DNA from: Deltaproteobacteria bacterium
GTDB lineage: Bacteria; Desulfobacterota; Binatia; DP-6
Assembly (NCBI GenBank): GCA_005879205.1
Contig: VBLD01000064.1
Location: 1-11,101 of the forward strand
Length of the DNA stretch: 11,101 bases
Reading direction: 5' to 3'
A program made the position numbers and the translations under genes. Positions 6,840 to 11,101 of this stretch are shown here, piece by piece. The notes below the pieces were generated by a model. That model was given only the letters and a program-made list of their open reading frames with translations, had not been told where the DNA came from and ran no database searches. Numbering within the stretch: position 1 is the first letter of the stretch; every line of letters starts with the position of its first letter.

Positions 6840-6863
6840 CAATTTGGTGTCAGCTCGGTGTCA
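6840..6863 (-). promoter_or_regulatory. Candidate toxin-antitoxin operator
   Basis: Just upstream of the antitoxin start the plus strand shows GGTGTCA at 6846-6852 and again at 6857-6863, 11 bp apart, which is one helical turn. Next to it, on the minus strand, is ACCAAATTGGT, an inverted repeat of ACCAA/TTGGT around one base. Ribbon-helix-helix antitoxins commonly bind paired short sites one turn apart to repress their own operon. The location fits; the binding is inferred. Confidence 0.4.
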
Positions 6864-6877
6864 CAGGAGCAACCTCT

Positions 6878-9160
6878 TCACATGCGGCGCCGCACGGCGA
6901 GCCACCAGCCGAGCACGCGTTTGACCGTCGGGGTGAGGCGCCGGCGGTTGTACTCGTCGGCGGCCTTGCGGATCGCCTCGGCCACGGTCGGGTACGGATG
7001 GATGACCCCGGCCAGCGTGGCGAGGCCGAGGCCGCGCGTCATGGCGAGCGTCACCTCCGAGATGGTCTCGCCCGCGTGGGCGGAGACCAGCGTCGCCCCC
7101 AGCAGGCGGTCGCTTCCCCGCGCGAGGTGGAAGCGGAAGAAGCCGTCCTCGTCGCCGTCGAGGACGGCGCGGTCGACGTCCGCCAGCGGGATGGTGATGG
7201 TGTCCACCGCGTGACCGCGGCCCTCGGCCTCCTGCGGGGAGAGGCCGACGTGCGCCACCTCCGGCGACGTGTACGTGCACCACGGCACGTGGAGCGCGCT
7301 CGCCTTCTTCCGGCCTCCGAAGAGCGCGTTCGCCAGCACGATGCGCGCGAGCGCGTCGGCCATGTGGGTGAACTTGAAGCGCGAGGCGACGTCGCCGGCG
7401 GCGTAGATGCGCCGGTTCGTCGTCTGGAGGTAGTCATTCACGGTGACGCCATCGCGCCCGTGGGCGACCCCTGCCGCTTCGAGGCCGAGCCCCTCGACGT
7501 TGGGCGCCCTCCCGGCGCCGACGAGGATCGCGTCGCAGACGGCCTCGCGGCGCGCGCCGGCGACGTCGTAGACGAGCACGCGCTCCGGGCCGCGCCGCTC
7601 GGCACGCTCGATCCTCGCACCGAGCACGATTTCGACGCCCTCGGCGCGGAGCCGCCGCTCGACGATGGCCGCCGCGTCGGCATCCTCCTTGCCGAGCACC
7701 TGCGGCAGCATCTCGAGCGCCGTCACCCGGCTGCCGAGGCGGCCGAAGGCCTGCGCCAGCTCGCAGCCGATGGGGCCGGCGCCGACGACCGCGAGCCGGT
7801 GCGGCAGCTCGGTCAGCCAGAAGACGGTCTCGTTGGTGAGGTAGCCGACGTCCTCGAGCCCGGGGATGGGCGGCGCCGTCGCCCGCGCGCCGGTGGCGAT
7901 GACGGCGCGTACGAACGAGAGCCGCTGGCCGTCCACCTCGAGCGTCGTCGGGCCGGTGAAGCGGCCGGCGCCGAGGAAGACGTCGACGCCGAGGCGCGTG
8001 AAGCGCTCGACCCCGTCGTGCGGAGCGAGCCCGGCGCGCAGGCGCCGCATCCGCTCCATCACCGCGGCGAAGTCGACCTCGACGCCCCGGGCGTGCACGC
8101 CGAAGGCCGCCGCCTCGCGCGCCGCCGCCGCCTCGCGCGCCGCCGCGATCACCGCCTTCGACGGCACGCAGCCGACGTTCAGGCAGTCGCCGCCGAGGAG
8201 ATGGCGCTCGACGAGGGCGACCCGCGCCCCGAGCCCGGCCGCGCCGGCGGCCGAGACGAGCCCGGCCGTGCCGCCGCCGACGACGACCAAGTCGTAGCGC
8301 GCGGCCGGGGTGGGATTGGTCCAGCCGGGCGGGTGCAGGTGCGAGAGGAGCGCCCGGCTGTGCGCGTCGTCGGGCTCGACCAATGAAGCGCGCGCCTCCG
8401 GCGCCTGTGCCCCCGGTGCCGCGCATGCAGGTGCCCTATCGCGCGTCGCGTCCGCGAGTGCGCGGCGGGCGACGCGCGTGACGTAGAGCGTGACGGCGAC
8501 GGTCGCCACCAGCCCGCCGAGGTAGAAGGCCTGCTGCGCCGCGCCGCCCGACGGCCGTCCCGCGGCGAGCTCGGTGAGGTTGGTCACCAGCGACCCGAGG
8601 TAGACGTACATGACCGTGCCCGGCAGCATGCCGACGAGCGAGCCGACGACGTAGTCGGGCAGCGTGACCCGCGTGAGGCCGAGGGCGTAGTTCAGGAGGT
8701 TGAAGGGGAAGACGGGCGAGAGGCGGACGAGAAGCACGATCTTGAGCCCCTGGGTGCCGACCGCGCGGTCGATCGCCGCAAAGCGCGGGTTGGTGCCGAT
8801 GCGCGCCGCGATCGCGTCGCGCGCGAGCGTACGGCCGAGGAGGAAGGCGGCGACGGCACCGACGTTCGACGCCACCCACACCACCGCCGTGCCTGCCACG
8901 ACCCCGTAGGCGAAGCCGGCCCCGAGGGTCAGGATCACCCCCGGCAGGAAGAGCACCGTCGCGAGCCCGTAGACGAGCGCGAAGACGATCATGCCCCGCA
9001 CGCCCGCGCCTCGCACCCACGCGACGAAGTCGACGAGCCAGCGCTCGACCGGCAGGAGCCTCACGGCCGCCAGCAGCGCGGCGAGCAGCGCGACGGCGGC
9101 GAGCCGCTTCACCCACGGGCTGCGTGCCGGCTCGGCGCCGACCGCCGACGGCGCGCTCAT
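6878..9160 (-). CDS. VTT/TVP38 membrane domain fused to mercuric-reductase-like FAD/NAD(P) disulfide oxidoreductase
   Basis: A 760-residue two-part protein. Residues 1-235 are a TVP38/TMEM64 (VTT, SNARE-associated) membrane domain with FLPG at 71-74, RLSPVFPFNLLNYALG at 146-161, and a hydrophobic segment at about 212-228. A linker leads to a pyridine-nucleotide-disulfide oxidoreductase (about 288-760). It shows VVVGGGTAG for FAD (292-300), the redox pair in GGDCLNVGC (Cys326, Cys331), ATGARA (422-427), VVGAGPIGCE for NAD(P) (458-467), YAAGDV (586-591) and HPYPTVAE (721-728). This resembles MerA/dihydrolipoamide dehydrogenase, but it lacks both the N-terminal metal-binding domain and the C-terminal Cys pair of true MerA, so Hg(II) reduction should not be assumed. 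It lies 24 bp downstream of arsS and is probably cotranscribed. A membrane-tethered thiol/disulfide or metalloid redox role is an inference. No frameshift is seen. Confidence 0.92.
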   Translation of the reverse strand: MSAPSAVGAEPARSPWVKRLAAVALLAALLAAVRLLPVERWLVDFVAWVRGAGVRGMIVFALVYGLATVLFLPGVILTLGAGFAYGVVAGTAVVWVASNVGAVAAFLLGRTLARDAIAARIGTNPRFAAIDRAVGTQGLKIVLLVRLSPVFPFNLLNYALGLTRVTLPDYVVGSLVGMLPGTVMYVYLGSLVTNLTELAAGRPSGGAAQQAFYLGGLVATVAVTLYVTRVARRALADATRDRAPACAAPGAQAPEARASLVEPDDAHSRALLSHLHPPGWTNPTPAARYDLVVVGGGTAGLVSAAGAAGLGARVALVERHLLGGDCLNVGCVPSKAVIAAAREAAAAREAAAFGVHARGVEVDFAAVMERMRRLRAGLAPHDGVERFTRLGVDVFLGAGRFTGPTTLEVDGQRLSFVRAVIATGARATAPPIPGLEDVGYLTNETVFWLTELPHRLAVVGAGPIGCELAQAFGRLGSRVTALEMLPQVLGKEDADAAAIVERRLRAEGVEIVLGARIERAERRGPERVLVYDVAGARREAVCDAILVGAGRAPNVEGLGLEAAGVAHGRDGVTVNDYLQTTNRRIYAAGDVASRFKFTHMADALARIVLANALFGGRKKASALHVPWCTYTSPEVAHVGLSPQEAEGRGHAVDTITIPLADVDRAVLDGDEDGFFRFHLARGSDRLLGATLVSAHAGETISEVTLAMTRGLGLATLAGVIHPYPTVAEAIRKAADEYNRRRLTPTVKRVLGWWLAVRRRM

Positions 9161-9184
9161 CCGGCACTCATGGGGGACCGACGA

Positions 9185-10136
<952 letters not shown>

Positions 10137-10138
10137 GG

Positions 10139-10906
10139 CTACTTCCCGTTGAGCGACCAGTCGTAGTCGAGGAACTCGATGCGGGCGTCCGTCTCACCCA
10201 GGGCCGCCGCCGTCGCGGGGTCGACGTAACGCGCGACGAACGCGGGCAGGCTGCCAGCCGCCTTCTCGAAGTCCTCGCGGAACCACTTGAAGATCGAGGA
10301 GAGGCGGAACGTCCGCGCCGTGCGGTCGAGGCGGTTCTTGGTGGGATCGGCGAGGAACCGGCGCGCCTGGTCGTCGAGCTGACGGTCGAGGTCGGCGGCA
10401 CGGTACGCCTCGGAGCGCAGCGACGGGCAGCTCACCGACGCGCACACGATCGCGAAGTGGATGCGTGGCTCGCCGAACTCCTTCCGCAGGTGCTCGTGCT
10501 CGACGTCGTCGAGCGACAGCTCGCCAGCCGACCCGGGCACCCATCCGATGGCGCGGACGCTGCGCACCGGATAGTGCTCGAGGACGAGTTCCACCGCGCT
10601 GGCATTGTACGTGTTGATCCAGAACGCAAGGCGTTGCTCGCGCGTCCAATCCGCGTAGCAGGTCCGCGACACCGCTGAAAGCGCGTCCCGGTAGGCCGAC
10701 AGCGCCGGCCGCGCGTCGCGGTGGAGGCCGCCGTAGTCGACGCGCCCGTCCCGGACGTACTGCTCGAGGAGGCGGGTCCAGGCCCGGTGCTCGTGGTCGA
10801 AGGCGGCGCACGGCGGCGTCGTGGTCGCGGCGAACGGACGAGCGGCGCCGCCGGCGACGAGGCACGCCAGCAAGGCTCTCCACCGGACCGACCCGCTCCC
10901 GATCAC
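10139..10906 (-). CDS. DUF547 exported protein
   Basis: A 255-residue protein of the DUF547 family, of unknown biochemical function but often found next to arsS genes. From the GTG at 10906 it begins with a signal-like segment (basic RWR, then ALLACLVAGGAARPFA, residues 8-25), so export to the periplasm is likely. LLAC gives a poor lipobox, and a lipoprotein is less likely. Family landmarks are FWINTYNA (94-101), HFAIVCASVSCPSL (149-162, two Cys) and LSSIFKWFREDF (201-212). The frame stays open further upstream, but that part overlaps a better gene end (stop at 10933), so the long version is rejected. GAGAGATG upstream may be the ribosome binding site. The stop is 2 bp from the arsS start, indicating one operon and coupled translation. 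A role in arsenosugar metabolism is suggested only by this neighbourhood. Confidence 0.85.
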   Translation of the reverse strand: MIGSGSVRWRALLACLVAGGAARPFAATTTPPCAAFDHEHRAWTRLLEQYVRDGRVDYGGLHRDARPALSAYRDALSAVSRTCYADWTREQRLAFWINTYNASAVELVLEHYPVRSVRAIGWVPGSAGELSLDDVEHEHLRKEFGEPRIHFAIVCASVSCPSLRSEAYRAADLDRQLDDQARRFLADPTKNRLDRTARTFRLSSIFKWFREDFEKAAGSLPAFVARYVDPATAAALGETDARIEFLDYDWSLNGK

Positions 10907-10932
10907 GCGCGCATCTCTCGCGGCGAGACCGC

Positions 10933-11100
10933 TCAGCGGGTCGCCACCGGCGGACCTGGCGGCGACGCGCGTCGCGAGCGCCGCACCCCGATCGGCAGCA
11001 GGACGACGGCACCGATCGCCGCCCCCACCAGCTGCCCCTCGATCAGGTGGCGCGTCGCGTAGCGGATGAGCTCCGGGACGTTGCACAGGGTCTCGATCGG
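10933..11100 (-). CDS. C-terminal end of an unidentified membrane-anchored protein (5' part outside window)
   Basis: The last 55 codons of a gene that continues past the right edge. It was read directly on the minus strand: ETLCNVPELIRYATRHL, then a hydrophobic segment LVGAAIGAVVLLPIGV, then an Arg/Pro-rich tail ending PPVATR and TGA at 10935-10933. The pattern, one membrane helix followed by a basic tail, suggests a protein anchored near its C-terminus with that end in the cytoplasm. This frame is preferred over the extended DUF547 frame because its sequence has sensible amphipathic and hydrophobic character and the other is Arg/Gly/Pro noise. The stop lies 26 bp before the DUF547 start, so it belongs to the same operon. 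I do not recognise the family. Confidence 0.55.
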   Translation of the reverse strand, partial: PIETLCNVPELIRYATRHLIEGQLVGAAIGAVVLLPIGVRRSRRASPPGPPVATR

Positions 11101-11101
11101 C

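Noticed and set aside
6878..9160. True mercuric reductase (MerA)
   Set aside because: The C-terminal vicinal Cys pair and the N-terminal metal-binding domain are absent, and no other mer gene is present.
10907..11086. Upstream extension of the DUF547 protein to 315 residues
   Set aside because: The added residues are low-complexity and would place the signal segment internally; the same DNA encodes a better gene end in another frame with stop at 10933.

Overview
The window is very GC-rich and almost fully coding, with no intergenic gap above about 150 bases. The content (deformylase, DUF4118/GAF histidine kinase, MATE exporter, DUF547/ArsS genes) fits an environmental Gram-negative-type bacterium. 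The Thr-rich secreted protein with a Cys-containing helical tail, at the left edge, resembles proteins I associate with uncultured 'deltaproteobacterial'/Binatota-like genomes. That taxonomic guess is weak. No mobile element, rRNA, tRNA or CRISPR array was seen.

Left part (1-4650). The 3' part of a Thr-rich protein (+) converges on, and slightly overlaps, a complete peptide deformylase (-). Divergent from the deformylase are an isoprenylcysteine-methyltransferase-like membrane protein (+), a sensor histidine kinase (+) behind a near-consensus sigma-54 promoter sequence, and an acyl-CoA thioesterase-like protein (+). Two tandem duplications lie close together here: a 45-bp repeat across the kinase stop codon and a 192-bp in-frame repeat inside the thioesterase gene.

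Right part (4601-11101), all on the minus strand. Reading in the direction of transcription: the 3' end of an unidentified membrane-anchored protein, a DUF547 exported protein, an arsenosugar-type radical SAM gene (arsS), and a fusion of a VTT/TVP38 membrane domain with a mercuric-reductase-like flavoprotein. These are followed by a ribbon-helix-helix/PIN (VapBC-type) toxin-antitoxin pair and a MATE exporter whose 3' end overlaps the thioesterase gene by 50 bp. The first four are separated by 2-26 bp and look like one operon.

The DUF547-ArsS-VTT/reductase set is a recognised type of neighbourhood for arsenosugar metabolism, although no ArsM is visible here. In this copy arsS is damaged exactly at the iron-sulfur motif: the third Cys is Ser and the frame shifts a few bases later. 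As read, this arsS gene cannot make a normal enzyme. The most useful things to follow up are this lesion, the membrane-flavoprotein fusion, the sigma-54 site before the kinase, the thioesterase duplication, and the repeat pair before the toxin-antitoxin genes.
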